Source of the DNA: Collybiopsis luxurians FD-317 M1
Lineage: Eukaryota; Basidiomycota; Agaricomycetes; Agaricales; Omphalotaceae
Direction: 5' to 3'
Length of the DNA: 64,000 nucleotides
NCBI GenBank assembly: GCA_000827265.1
Contig: KN834862.1
Span: 1-64,000, forward strand
In this document: positions 45,893 to 57,662 of the stretch, one piece after another
How the letters are laid out: the number at the start of each line of letters is the position of its first letter
Position numbering within the stretch: the stretch's first letter is position 1
Position numbers and translations under genes: made by a program
The notes under the pieces: model-generated
Database searches by the model: none
Told to the model about the DNA's origin: nothing
What the model saw: only the letters and a program-made list of their open reading frames with translations

Positions 45893-47168
45893 TAATCTTG
45901 CCACTCTAGCAAATTGAGATAGGCTCATATCCAAAACTGAGATTTCTCCTACATACGGTTACACCTTTTATACTGATACAAATAATAATATCTATGACAT
46001 TACTTAATATTCATCCAAACCCAAGTATTTCCACATTCATCAATAGATTTAATTATCTCTCATAGAATAAGTCATTTTCATTCTTTTCCTTTTGACAAGT
46101 TACCTTTTTCAGCTTGTCAATTTATCAATCAGCTGCAGGCTAAAGTCTTAATCTACTTCTGCCTGGTCCACAGGAACCTCATAGCCTATCAGCTTTTTAG
46201 AATGGTTCGCCAACTTGAGTCATCTCAGATTCTTATCAAGGATTTGTCAAGTTACATCTTTTCTTTTGTCTGCTAGCCAATGAGATTATTTCCTTTCTTC
46301 CTGGCCGGCTCATCTTTTCATTTCATTCCATGCACTTGCTACTAATAATAGTATTGCCAAGGATGCCTAGACCTCCAGTTGTAGAGTTTAGCCTCATGTT
46401 CACTGAACTGTGTTGCATCAGCTTTTTGAGACTCATTGAGGCCCATTGTGATATCCATGTGACCATCATTTCTTTTGCCTGACCAGAGTCGCCAAACTGT
46501 AAGGTTTGTAGATTCTTCGCCAAACAGTTAGACTGAAAAACACATGTGCAAAGTTTCCCCTTCTGAGTAAAGTCCTTTGTTGACCTAGGCCATCTTGTGG
46601 TCTACGAGTTTGATTGAACTTTGTCAACTGTGATCCAAGCAGTCATTGAAGTTCCTCATAGCATACTCAGGACTTAGAGTGTAGGCACCTCACAAGGTAC
46701 CTTAAACATGTACCGTTGTTTGGCTACCCTTATGAATACAATAGGTCTCCTCCAGATTTGACTGACAGCTCAGGCTCACTACAGTCCTTTGATACCTCTT
46801 AATTGTCTTAACAAAACACAGGATCTAGTGTTCTGTTACATTTTAAGCTGTGGCCGAAAAATCAGCTTATCAGTGGGGTCATGATGAGGCAAATGGATAT
46901 ATTTTGTTCATTAAGGTAAATGCAAGAACTTTGAATAATCTCTATCAGACACTTGGCATTTGTCTGAATCAATTATTAAAATATTTGAATGAGAAGAGCA
47001 ATCAAAATAAATAACACCTGTAAAGATGCAGGGGAGGCTGTAAATAAATAAGTAAAAAATTCAAAAAGAGAAAGCTATCCTACTGATTGTACAGTAGATG
47101 GGTGCTTCTGACCCCAGAAAAAATAGATATGTGGAAATGGGCACACATGTGTCCACTAATGCAACACT
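45893..47168. other. CpG-poor region without a supported gene
   Basis: AT-rich, almost without CG dinucleotides. Minor similarity to 40356 near 46320. Nothing else recognised. Confidence 0.4.
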
Positions 47169-48738
47169 TCATTCTTCTCTATAACCTTCCTCCCCCTCTT
47201 CTTCTACTGGGTCACTGCCCAATGGAGCTCCAATATTCCCTAAGAAGCTATTGGTTGCAAATTGCAATCCTGAGTATTGTTGTCCCTCAGTGCTCTGTGT
47301 GAGCCTGTTCATTTCCTCAGGGTTGGAAAAGATGTGTAGATTGAGCATAAGTCAGCTGATTAAAATGTTCGGGAGGCTTTGAAAGCTACAAGATTAATGA
47401 TGAATAATTCATATGACATTTTCAAAAGGTCTACTCACATATTGAATAATGGGATTATCAATTGAAAGAATGACTGTAGGTATGTTGTATAATCAGTGAA
47501 CAAGCAGTTGATACATATACAGATAGTTATTCCCATACAGTGGCATCGCTTTTTGAAGAAAGCTCAACCTATTAGGAGAATCAGCTGATTTGCTTGACCT
47601 AAACTATTTACCTTGACATACCAAACCAGCAATGGTTCCAAGGGTTCCTACAACCAACATGATCCTGTGACCATAAATCTGAATAATTCAGTGGGACAGA
47701 ATTTTTCTGAAACCTACAGGAAGTAAAGAGAACCTTAGTTGACCTGTGAAATCAAAATCTGCAATGTCAACTTTCATTGGCCTACCATCACGGACAATCA
47801 CTTGTGTTACACTAGATTGACCAAGTCTTCTCATTTCAATTGCATGATGAAAAGTCTTTCTAAATGTCAGTCCAAAAATGAAAATATCAAATGCCAAATT
47901 GAGGAAGGGGATGACTAATTGTGCTAAAAAGTTGCAAATTAAAAAGGCATAAACAGCAATCTTAGGCAGAACCTACTTCTAAATGTATCAAATGGTTTCA
48001 GATTATGTATGAAACAAAGAACTACTTTCACTTGCCTGGTAAACAATTTCAAATTTGGAGTAATAAGTACACATCTTGAAAAGGACTGGAAGGGTGAACC
48101 AGTTGAAGAAATCCCCGAGAGTAGTACTGTAACCTATATAAAGCAGTTATATGCCTGTTTAGAGAACTGGGAGTATCTTGTACTTACTAGGATATCCATG
48201 GACAATCTGGAAAGTAAAAAAAGAGCAGATATTGCAAGCACCACTCTGTCCCTGTCATAGATTGCATAGACTCTTAGAGCAAAAAGCCCTAGGAAATATG
48301 TTCATCCTTTGCTGATAAAGGGTGCACTATGATATTCCTACCATTGGTAGAAAGAATTATTGCATTTTGTAAAGACGCTTGTAACATTGAAAATACATTA
48401 CATCTGTAGCTTCATAAAGCAAACCATTGGAGCAAGCAATTGAGCACCTAACTCATTGTTTGTACTTGATCCATGCAAGCTGAGCATTAATTGAAGCACC
48501 AGCTGAATGAAAAAGAAATATCTGTTGAAAAGAAATAAAAGTGATGTTCCAGTTTCTTTCTTTAACCAGATTGAGTGTATTTCAGCCGGCAGTGTTTCTA
48601 TGTAATCTGGTATCCAAAGAGCTAGATATATTAAAAAATGCAATAAGTACTTGTACAAGGGGATTACATCTAATCCATACCTGCTGAGGCAGAAAGTGCA
48701 TAATTCTCTTCGAAGCTAATGTGAAGGTTGATGAACAT
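47169..48738 (-). CDS. DUF6533-type membrane protein, copy B
   Basis: Exons read on the minus strand include MFINLHISF with ENYALSASA (from 48738), LWIPDYIETLPAEIHSIWLK with TGTSLLFLFNRYFFF, GLFALRVYAIYDRDRVV with LSRLSMDIL, STGSPFQSFSRCVL, LAFDIFIFGLTFRK with RLGQSSVTQVIVRDGRP, and a last exon EEMNRLTQ with SFLGNIGAPLGSD ending at 47169. The LNRY-like FNRY motif, the Trp-containing first helix and the RDG motif fit the DUF6533 family. One intron appears to use a GC donor (GCAAGT near 48035). Frames stay open although the DNA is almost free of CG, which suggests selection on the protein. The partner copy A is broken by a stop. Exact borders of some exons remain open. Confidence 0.6.
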
Positions 48739-50402
48739 CAACAAGAAAAATTACATCAGTCTAATAGCCCAAACTGAACATACCTTAATTCTATTTCTTG
48801 CACAATTGCACTGTCCATTTGGTCTGAAGGTATTAGATGCAGACACAATGTTTATTTTATTCCTGACTGATGAACTTGATTATATAGGTGTACCATGCTG
48901 TTCCAATCTCATGCTTGATAATGAATAGGAGGATGGTCACAGGATACATAAAAGATACAACTAAGCCAACCTAGAAATTGGGATACTGGGGCAACTTGGG
49001 ACTGGTGGCAGTTCGACAAAATCAAATCTCACCAAATTCCACTACCATGCACACTACATTTTACTGTTTTGTGTGTATAGCCAAAAAGATGCACATTTCT
49101 GGGAGTTTGCAGTTGTTACATAGACAATAATAGATCATGATTGATGGTGCAAAATCAATAGGGCAGATGGGCTCGACTGAGTCAATTTGTCATCTGCACA
49201 GTCGATATTTCCATACAGGGTTTGATGCGGTGTAATACATTGAAGAATCGAGCCGAATATGCAGTTGATCATCACAGTAAACAATGGCAACTAACACTGG
49301 TAAGGTGAGGGGATGTCCTCCAATACTGCGCAAGACCACCTAGTCATTCATCTTTGTGATCTAATCTTATGCACATATATCCATATATGAAGAAGATAAC
49401 TTGATTTTGGACTCTCAGTCCAGCCTCATGAATAGCAAGGGTATAGGAATGTAACTTCCATCAAACACGCTTGATATATTCACTCAGCCCCAACTTGAAA
49501 GTCTCACTCCTTGATTCTCTGGCATGTGACCATCTTCCGTATTGCCGCTGTTAGCCATTGACTGTGCCGACCACCTGCTTTGGAAGCAATCCTGGGCATG
49601 GCAATGATTACTTGAGGCTCTGCCGTTGGTAATGGGCCAATGTTGCACCATGGCAGTTACACCCAATTACCTTGTCTTGCCTCACCCAACCATGCTCTTC
49701 TTCCAAAAAACCTCCCCTTGCCTCTCTTGTTCTTTTCTGACAAGCTGAGCATATTGACATTGAGCTATGCCAGCTCGTGAGGGCCCTGATTCGTATGTAA
49801 GACAGAATTGAAACAACGAGAAAGGGTTTGTCACACTGAACTTCTGGGAAATGTTGTTCTGATCAGTTGGGGGACCAGAAACACCGTTAGGAAGGATATC
49901 GACAGAATTGAAAAGGATTCAAACCCATGTTCACTCAGTAAAGAAGTATTTTGAGTAAGTTATCAAACCGTACAAGTACACCCGACTTGAGCAGCTGAAG
50001 ACCATCGTCAAGAGAAAGCTGCTCAAATCTTCTATTGAGCAAACACTTCTCGGACATGAGAGCAGGATACCTTGCCACTGGCAGCCGCTCGCCCGATTCG
50101 GTTCTCGCTCGTCCCACGACAAAAGTGTGTAAGCCAGAATATCGTCAAGCATGGAGCATTTTTCTGGAGTGTGCCGACGAAGACTCGACGTTGATTGAAT
50201 TTCCTCTGCATACAACTACAAATACAGCTTATCCGTTACATGCACTGCGACCTTGTATAAAATCGATTATTGGGCTTTAAGCTACATTATTGTATTTCCT
50301 GAGGTATCAATGTGTTTACATCTGGAACGCTCAACGAAAGTTACACACGTACATCCAATAGACCACACACGCAAATGCACACATATATCCCTCCGAGAGC
50401 CT
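48739..50402. other. Right edge of the CpG-poor block and 3' flank of the F-box gene
   Basis: CG dinucleotides become normal again after about 49.7 kb. At 49623-49664 lies a diverged copy of the tail of the SINE-like element at 40018. No gene recognised. Confidence 0.45.
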
Positions 50403-52185
50403 CTAAACCCCAAACGTATGAATCTGAACATCAATAATCCCCTTCCCAAACTCCTCCCTATCCTCTTTCTTCGCTAGCACAATCCCACCTCTGCCACCTA
50501 CCCCTTTATCACCACCGCCATCCAGCCCCTTCACCTCCTTCACAAAACAATACCTCGCCCTCAACCCCGGCAACCCATCCACCAAAATCGAAAACACCAT
50601 CACCTCAACCGTCTCCAGCGCCCGATGATCGTGAGTGGCGGTATCGAGGGTTGTAAGGTGATCTTGACGGACGGCACAGAGGGTACACGACGCAGGTGAG
50701 TATTCAGCGATGAGGGTTTTGACTTTGAGGTGTTTGAGCGCTGGGAGGTTGCTTACGACAGTCGAGTAGAATTCCCGCAGGGATGCCTACACGAGGCAAA
50801 AAAAAAAAAAAACAAATGTCTAATCGTATTCATGATCAAGGATCCTAAAATCACGCACGATGGTTCGACCAGTCACAACATCCAGCGTACACTCAAAATG
50901 CGTCAACCCCGGACACGCAGCAGTGAACGCTCTCGTCTGATACAACCCAATCCCTCCCGCCGAAAAATCATACTCGTCGTAAACGACAAGTCTCCGCAAA
51001 GTCTTGGTACCCTCCAGCGCAGCTTTCAATCGGTCGTCCCAATCATCAGGAAAGAACTGAGGTAGCATCAAAAGACATAGTTGCTCGATAGGTCGAGCGT
51101 TGGACGCGCAGAGCGAGATGCCATCGTGAAGAAAGGCCGTCGTTTGTACGACGTTGGGCAGGATCAAGGGATCGAGATGGCCAGCAAAGTCGTCACCGTT
51201 GAGTGGCCCTCCGACGTATTCAAAGATCTCGATGCTCGGATGGCGTATGAGGAAGGATCGACAGGGTTCGTCTTGGTCTCTCGAGTCGAGGAGGTAGAAT
51301 TTCTTGAGGAGGGGAAACACGAAAGAAGGATCGTCTAGAACCCGCTGGATGGGTTTGGGGGAATGGCCAGCCTTCATCTCTGGGATCGCTAACCCGAGGT
51401 GTTGGATATTGGGGCAATTACGCTGTACGTGTCGAAGTAGTTTGGATATCGTGTTGGGATCAGCTGGAGAACAGGATAAGTTTGAGCATCAAAGAGTCAT
51501 TCTAGAACGAAGCACTCACGGATGTCGTTACCCTGATCGAAAACCAAGGCGAAACTCACTAACGACGCACAAGACAATGCTTCCTAAAGTGTACATTATT
51601 CTCTACAGTCATCAAATGATAGAAACGAGCTATACTCACCGCCATAGCTCGACTTCTTCGCAGAGTGACAGTCGGAAACGGGCATGAGATGAGGACCTTC
51701 TCGAGGGATGAAAATACACAAAAATCAACTTTGTTGAAAGCTTCAGCAAGGCTGAGGTCGAAACATTGAAATTCAATGCTTTTGATTCCAGTATGAGGAG
51801 CGTAAAAGACGACATTGTCCATAGCAGCTGGGACGAGTTTCTTGAACTCAGCCAAAGCCACCGGTCCCTTGCGCTTTTTAGCCTTTTCCCTCTCCTCATC
51901 TTCGTCGATAAGTTCCGGATCGTCTTCAAAAGGAAAGTTAAGCCTAATACGCTTAACAAAGGAGGCTGGGTGTGGGCCATCTAGAGGAAGTCGTGATTTT
52001 TCTGTCTGTGCGAGTGTGGAGAGAGCAGGAGATTCGATATTGCGATAAAGCAAAGGGTTGTAGGCGGCATATGCACGCTTAGAGACGCGAGTAAGAGCAT
52101 AGATGGACCCCAAATTTTTGAGTTCTTCCGCGATTAGATGGTATAGCTCGGTCGCCAGTGCGTTGAATCCGGAATTATTATTCAT
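50403..52185 (-). CDS. F-box-like protein with C-terminal repeats
   Basis: Four exons, 52185-51640, 51583-51520, 51463-50859 and 50786-50403, give 532 residues. The N-terminus (FNALATELYHLIAEELKNLG, then LTRVSKRAYAAYNPLLYRNI) is a typical mushroom F-box-like domain that would bind Skp1 in an SCF ubiquitin ligase. A Lys-rich insertion (residues about 95-110) and a leucine-rich-repeat-like body follow (SLEKVLISCP, CPNIQHLGLAIPEM, LRRLVVYDEYD, LPALKHLKVK). The C-terminus is a Gly/Lys-rich loop and a beta-like end. The frame is intact, unlike the two other F-box loci in this window. Substrate unknown. Confidence 0.8.
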
Positions 52186-52439
52186 TTTTGTATGGATAAG
52201 AGCGCGGAGAAGGGGAAGAACGTACAGACAAGGTGGTAGTCAAAGGTTAAGATTGAGAATGTCACGAGTCGATAAACGCGTGACGTCACTCAATCAATTA
52301 GGCGCCAGTACAACGCCCTGGGAAACCGCACTCGATTGTACCATTAAAAAATTTGCGTATGTACTAGCTAGTTCATAGATCCGAATAAACAACTTCCGCC
52401 TCACATTCCCTCGACTCGTCAACCAACATTATCTACATG

Positions 52440-52920
52440 TTATTCAATTCTTTCTCGGTTTAAACTTTGAAGCAGCGAGGCACATAGAGGTGATAAAAAC
52501 AGTCCTTCTTCATCAATATCGCCATTATTTTCACCGCCGTCTTCAGCATTACCGCGATCATCAATCTCACACGCCAGTGGATTCAAGTTCCTTCCCAATG
52601 CCGTCCCGATCAGCCGCTTCCCAGTCCAACTGGCAGATAACCGCTTGGGGTTGCCATCGACCGGATCCAGAGCCTGAGGTCCACCCGCAAGCTGTTCGGA
52701 CGCAGAGGAGGAAACGTTCAAGTCGAAAGAATCTAGAATCAAAATTCAAAAGCGTCAACATTCACGCTGAATCGAGTATATAGAACGAAAACTCCTTACT
52801 GGTACTACCAGCCCCAGTTTTATCAGTATCTGAATACTGATTCGCACGAGGAATAGCAGCGGCGGCACCAGAAGCAGCCAGCGAAGCCAGAGTGACTAGG
52901 ATAGGGATAGAAATGAACAT
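52440..52920 (-). CDS. Small secreted protein, tandem paralogue 2
   Basis: Two exons, 52920-52800 and 52732-52440, give 137 residues. The start MFISIPILVTLASLAASGAA is a clear signal peptide with likely cleavage after Ala-Ala-Ala, followed by IPRANQYSDTDKTG. Exon 2 begins DSFDLNV-like (with a codon split across the intron) and has ASEQLAGGPQALDPVDG, matching its paralogue at 54346-54956. After that the two diverge completely: this copy has a moderately acidic tail with two Cys. It is presumably an extracellular or cell-wall protein; no known domain. Confidence 0.75.
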
Positions 52921-53650
52921 GATCGCAAAATGAAAGTTGATAAGGACAGCCGAGTAAGTAGAAATAAGCAAATGAAGGTGTACGACCGGCGCACAAAAAG
53001 TATTCAAGAGACCAGCTGAAAATTCGCAAACTTTCAGAAGTGGGCATTTATATATATCGAGATCGTAGGCCGTTGGTGAGAGAATGGAAATTCATCACAG
53101 CTATCCCAGCCAGATATGAACCTCAATAAACAACGATTGCGCAGAATTGTCCTTGAGCTTGCGGACGTAGTAACCTATTCGGAACATCCTGTAACGTTTA
53201 ATTGCGGTGATCCGAGTCCCCTTTCAAAGTTGTCAAGCGGAAAAGTAGTCGGTAACGGGATTATTGAGCTAAAGAAACGGCGCAGAGGACGCCATAGACT
53301 GCAGATGAACCCTAACTTATTAGATACTAAGTTGGATATACGGTGCAAAGTCGCGTTGAAAATGGCGTGCACCTTCCTACGAATACAAGCCCTTGGAACT
53401 CGGCAGTAGCAAAGCATTGGAATCAATTTCACTAACTTGTTTTAGCGGGGCTGAGAGTTTTTGCCCTCACGTCTTCTTTGTCGATGGATTTCAGATCATC
53501 CTCGAAAGCAAAGTTAAAGTGCAATGCACTCAACAAAAGTACTTGAGTATAGCCTGCCAAAACAAGCTGTGCATTGGGTTGTATGAGCTCGCCTAGAGAG
53601 AGCAGGATATTTGACATTGTGATAGAGAAATGGGATACAGTACATGCCCC
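52440..53650. repeat. Tandem duplication carrying the secreted-protein gene, unit 2
   Basis: The gene, its upstream 350 bp (including the shared phrase ACAACGATTGCGCAGAAT at about 53131 and 55176) and scattered stretches up to about 53650 align with 54346-55790. The spacer parts are much more diverged than the first exon. Confidence 0.65.
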
Positions 53651-54345
53651 GAGTATCGATTTAATAAAATATTAAGGTACCGTGAAGATCGCGGTTGAAA
53701 GCTGAACTTTGGAACCAAAGAGTGTAATCTCAGAACGAATGACAAAACACTTGTGTTGATAAATATTCTATATTCTAAGTAAGTACGAAACCTCAGAACA
53801 ACGAAGTAGGAGGTTCTCATTTACCTATATTCTAAGTAAGTACGAAACTATAGTAACATCAGTACAAGCTAGAAGATAAGTGGGAGAAGAAAGACGTACC
53901 CTCAGAACAACAAAGTAGGAGGTTCTGAGGGACTCGTCCGCTTTCGATACGAATTTATAAGAAAAGAAATTGAAATAATAAAATGAAATTTAGAAGGAAA
54001 AAGTGTTTCTTGAAACAACTGCGCACGGAGGCAGATAAGGTGTAAGTACCTTCGTTGTCCGGAGCGACACCATCATGTGATGGACGCGTTAGACTACGCG
54101 TCTACTGCATCCACTTTAACATGTGTATATCCAGTTTTTCACTTAATCTCCAGTACTGCAAGCTCTTGATTAATAAACTTGAAGATAAACTTTGAAAAAC
54201 TCTCTCTCTTTTTCCGTATCCGAAACCTAAATCAGGATTCAGGACTGTTCACCGGTGACCACATACATGTAAATCACATTTCTTCATGAAAAATCAATGA
54301 AATCTAGTACATGGTGACTCTCAGATAATGGCAAGGGTGATTCCT
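53651..54345. other. Spacer with short repeats and a hairpin
   Basis: TATTCTAAGTAAGTACGAAAC occurs twice in close form (about 53769 and 53828). The block CCTCAGAACAAC...GTTCT also occurs twice (about 53791 and 53900); the second one is a perfect 9-bp inverted repeat, CCTCAGAAC/GTTCTGAGG. No gene seen. Confidence 0.5.
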
Positions 54346-54956
54346 TCACGCATCTGCCTCATCCAACGATGGGGCATCGTCATTGGCATCACCCATGCAA
54401 TCCTCATCCTCATCGCAATCATCAGGGCAATTATCACCCTCATCGCAATCGTCAGGGCAATCACCATCAACGCCATCACTCGAACAATCCTCATCTACAT
54501 CTTCATCCTCATTATCATCCACATCCGCATCCTCATTCTCATCCTCATTCTCATCCTCATCCACATCATCTTCAACATCCTCATCATCTTCAACATCCTC
54601 ATCATTCTCATCCTCATCCTCACATGGATCCGTACTCTCATTCTCCCGCTTCCCATTCCCACTGGCAGAAGGCCTCTTTAGGCCATCTATCACACCCACA
54701 GCCCTCTGTCCATCCGCCAGCTGCTTAGACGCAGATTGCGGAACGTCCAAATCGAAAGAGTCTAAATGCAAAGTCAAAAAAGCCAAAAACCGTCAGTACT
54801 CACGCTCAATCGAGTATTTAAAATGAAATACTTCTTACCAGCACTAGCTCCAGTTTTACTAGTACCTGGGTACTGATTGGCACGAGGAATAGCAGCGGCC
54901 GCACTGGAAGCAGCCAGAGAAGCCAAAGTGATCACAACAGGGATTGAAATGAACAT
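54346..54956 (-). CDS. Small secreted protein with acidic repeat tail, tandem paralogue 1
   Basis: Two exons, 54956-54839 and 54761-54346, give 177 residues. The signal peptide MFISIPVVITLASLAASSAA is almost the same as in the paralogue, as are IPRANQYPGTSKTG and DSFDLDVPQSASKQLADGQR. The last 90 residues are an extreme Asp/Glu/Asn low-complexity tract (for example DEDENDEDVEDDEDVEDDVD) containing several spaced Cys. Such a tail could bind metal ions such as calcium or be a mineral or wall-binding polymer; this is inference. The repeat of Glu/Asp codons (plus-strand TCATCCTCAT words) has the look of slippage-driven expansion. Confidence 0.75.
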
Positions 54957-55844
54957 GATTGCCTGCGAGTGGAAGTTGATGATGATAATCGACTCGGAGT
55001 GATAGTATGCAGATGATGAAAGTGTACGACCGGCGCACAAAGGGTATTGGAGAGACCAGCTGAAGAACTGTAGCCATTCGAAGAGGCCTTTATATGTGGA
55101 TACATTTGAGACCGTTCGTGACAGAAAGGGAACCTGTCAGTGACAGCTATGCCCGCCAGACTTGGACCTCGGTGAACAACGATTGCGCAGAATAGGCCTT
55201 GAGGACGGAATCGTAAGGGATTTTTGGAGTAACCAGGAATTGCGGTGATCCGAACACAACGTAGAATTAGAAGCCCTTGCTATGGTATTATCTGACCTTT
55301 GCGTTGCTTTTTCAATGTCGAAAAGTAGTAAGGAACGCTGGGTGATTACGTTGGCATAGCATTCCGGTTATGACAAACTGGGGCATAAATAAAAATACTT
55401 ACAGTGAAGACTCGCCAAATACTGTCGCGCTGGAAATGCTACGCCTTTTTCCTATAAATATAAAACTTTGGAAATATAATTTTACTCGATAGGAGGAACT
55501 CAGAGGCATCGCAGTCGATTTTGCTCAAAGCTCACAGCGGGGCTGCTAAGACCGACGCATTGATATAATAACAAGTCTCAGTCTTGTTAGCTTTTACAGT
55601 CACCCTCGGTTCTTTTTCATCATCCTCGAACAGAAAACTACATGCGGTACACTCAACAAAATTACTTCGCGGAGTGTATTCTTAGACCTGCCAAAGATTT
55701 CTCCTTCTAGGCTACTGTGCAGAGAGCAGAAAAAAATTCGATACCGGGATGGAGAAATGGGTTCTATGCGGCACATACAATTCCACCAGAGACTATGACG
55801 CACAGATGGACCTAAATGTCAGGAGTGAGATTATGGTGTTTTAG
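54957..55844. other. Spacer upstream of the secreted-protein gene, tandem unit 1
   Basis: Continues the duplicated segment up to about 55790 and ends in GTGTTTTAG, one copy of the target-site duplication of the next element. Confidence 0.5.
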
Positions 55845-56793
55845 AGAGCTTCCCTAACTCTCCCCCCCTCGCGCCAAAACACGTGACCCATCACGTGATG
55901 TTCCAAAAGTCGGAAAACGAAGTTCGACTTCAACAGACTTCAACTTCGTAATTACTAGCTAGATTCTCAGTATTCTCTCAGTAATATACTACAAGATTTG
56001 AATACAGCTATGTACAGTGACTGTAAGACTTAGAAAAAACTCTCTCGTAGTGCCGTACATTCTCGGACATGTTCGGAACATGTTCCGGGACGAAGTCTTT
56101 ATTATGCATCATACCTGTCGCTCACCACACTGCCCCTCGCTGATCCCCTTATTGCAGTGATCCCTGTGTCCCTGCCTCCCGCTCGCTGTTCCCGCCTCCC
56201 GCCCATTGTCCCGCCTATAGATGTGATATATTTTCTTATTTAACAGTTTAGTTATCATACAATGACCCACTATGCTTCAGTTGAGACAGTAAATATGGAA
56301 TAAATTTTATTATCGGGCTGTAGGTCTACAATATATGTATGTTATTAATTATCCATATATATGTATTTAAGTACTATGTAGTATGGAGGGTAAAGTTCAG
56401 GTGATATTTCGGAGGCGGGACTGGGTGGGACAATAGGCGGGAGGCGGGAACAGCGAGCGGGAGGCAGGGACATACGGGGATCACAGCAATCAGCATTGAA
56501 GGGGATCAGCGAGGGGCAGTGTGGTGGGCGACAGGTATGATACATAATAAAGACTTCGTCTCGGAACATGTTCCGAACATGTCCGAGAATGTACGGCACT
56601 GCGAGAGAGTTTTTTCTAAGTCTTACAGTCACTGTACATAGCTGTATTCAAATTTTGTAGTATATTACTGAGAGAATACTGAGAACCTAGCTAGTAATTA
56701 CGAAGTTAAAGTCGAACTTCGTTTTCCCGACTTTTGGAACATCACGTGATGGGTCACGTGCTTTGGCGCGAGGGGGGGAGAGTTAGGGAAGCT
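55845..56793. mobile_element. Non-autonomous DNA transposon with long inverted repeats, Mutator-like
   Basis: The two ends are inverted copies of each other for about 370 bp (55847-56215 and 56423-56793), both starting AGCTTCCCTAACTCTCCCCC and including CACGTGACCCATCACGTGATG-like words and the palindrome CGGAACATGTTCCG. The element is flanked by a 9-bp direct repeat, GTGTTTTAG (55836-55844 and 56794-56802). Long terminal inverted repeats with a 9-bp duplication fit the Mutator superfamily. No transposase frame is inside. Confidence 0.8.
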
Positions 56794-57033
56794 GTGTTTT
56801 AGCTGCTCCTGCTGTTCACGAATAAACAGAATTTGCGACTGGAGCCGAATAATCTCGAGCTCGTAGTCTCTGTAATCTTCGTCGCATAGAACTATCTGTT
56901 CATCTACTTCTTGAGGCTTTTGCAGTACAAGGTTGGAGCGCAGCTTTGTATACAACGCTTCTAGATCGATGTTTAAGCGAGGACTGCGCAGAAAGCTTTT
57001 GCACCGAGAGCACAGACTTGAGTCCGATGACAT
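56794..57033 (-). pseudogene. F-box gene fragment split by the transposon
   Basis: It starts MSSDSSLCSRCKSFLRS and reads 77 codons through YELEIIRLQSQILFIREQQE, closely like the first 85 residues of the pseudogene at 33640. The transposon interrupts it just after EQLKH. The open frame then runs 34 foreign codons into the element to a stop at 56698. No F-box continuation is found on the far side, so the rest was lost. Confidence 0.75.
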
Positions 57034-57662
57034 CTTGGAATTCTAATAAATGTCCAGAGTTGATGTATGATTACTGCTCTACAGATCTACACATACCTAT
57101 ACTTCGAGCGATAATGAAAGAAGGATAGAAAAAGTATACTATGCGCTCATATTCTTGAACAAAAGCGGGGCTTAGTAAGCAGTCACGCCTCCTGCAGGTC
57201 CCTGCGCGATCCACTGACGCCGTCTCATCTCTAAGTCTCTTAGCTGTTCTACGTCAAGCTAGTGGTGTTAAATATTCTCACAAGGTCGAGCTGAAAATTT
57301 GCGGTATATATCCCCATGGGCGCAGGCAGCATACGACCGACGCATACAACCCCTTGCATACCCAAGGGCCTCCGCCGGTAATGTCATCCTTGAAAGGAGT
57401 ATGTCTATGAGATTGAAGTCCATATCTGCTTAGCAGCGGGCTACCTACGTGCACTACTGCCCCTCTCCTTCTAGCCTCAATCAATTTGCTCCAAGAGTTT
57501 CCATCAAGATGGTCAAGATTTCCCAACGGAGACTCGTTCAGGCAGAACCCAACCTAATTTTCCATTGGCTCTCCTCTTGACTTTTTTGACGGTGAGTATT
57601 TACAATCAGAACTTCATAGATCGATATTTACACATACTAGTTCTACATCTGCAGTAGTCAAG
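57034..57662. other. Intergenic region
   Basis: An 82-codon minus-strand frame (57526-57278) is the longest and is not supported otherwise. Confidence 0.4.

Noticed and set aside
40356..46340. Possible retrotransposon coding remains in the CpG-poor block
   Set aside because: No reverse transcriptase, integrase or protease motif could be read in any frame, and no long terminal repeats were found.
54369..54728. His- and Ser-rich open frames on the plus strand opposite the acidic tract
   Set aside because: They are the antisense shadow of the Asp/Glu repeat of the secreted-protein gene.
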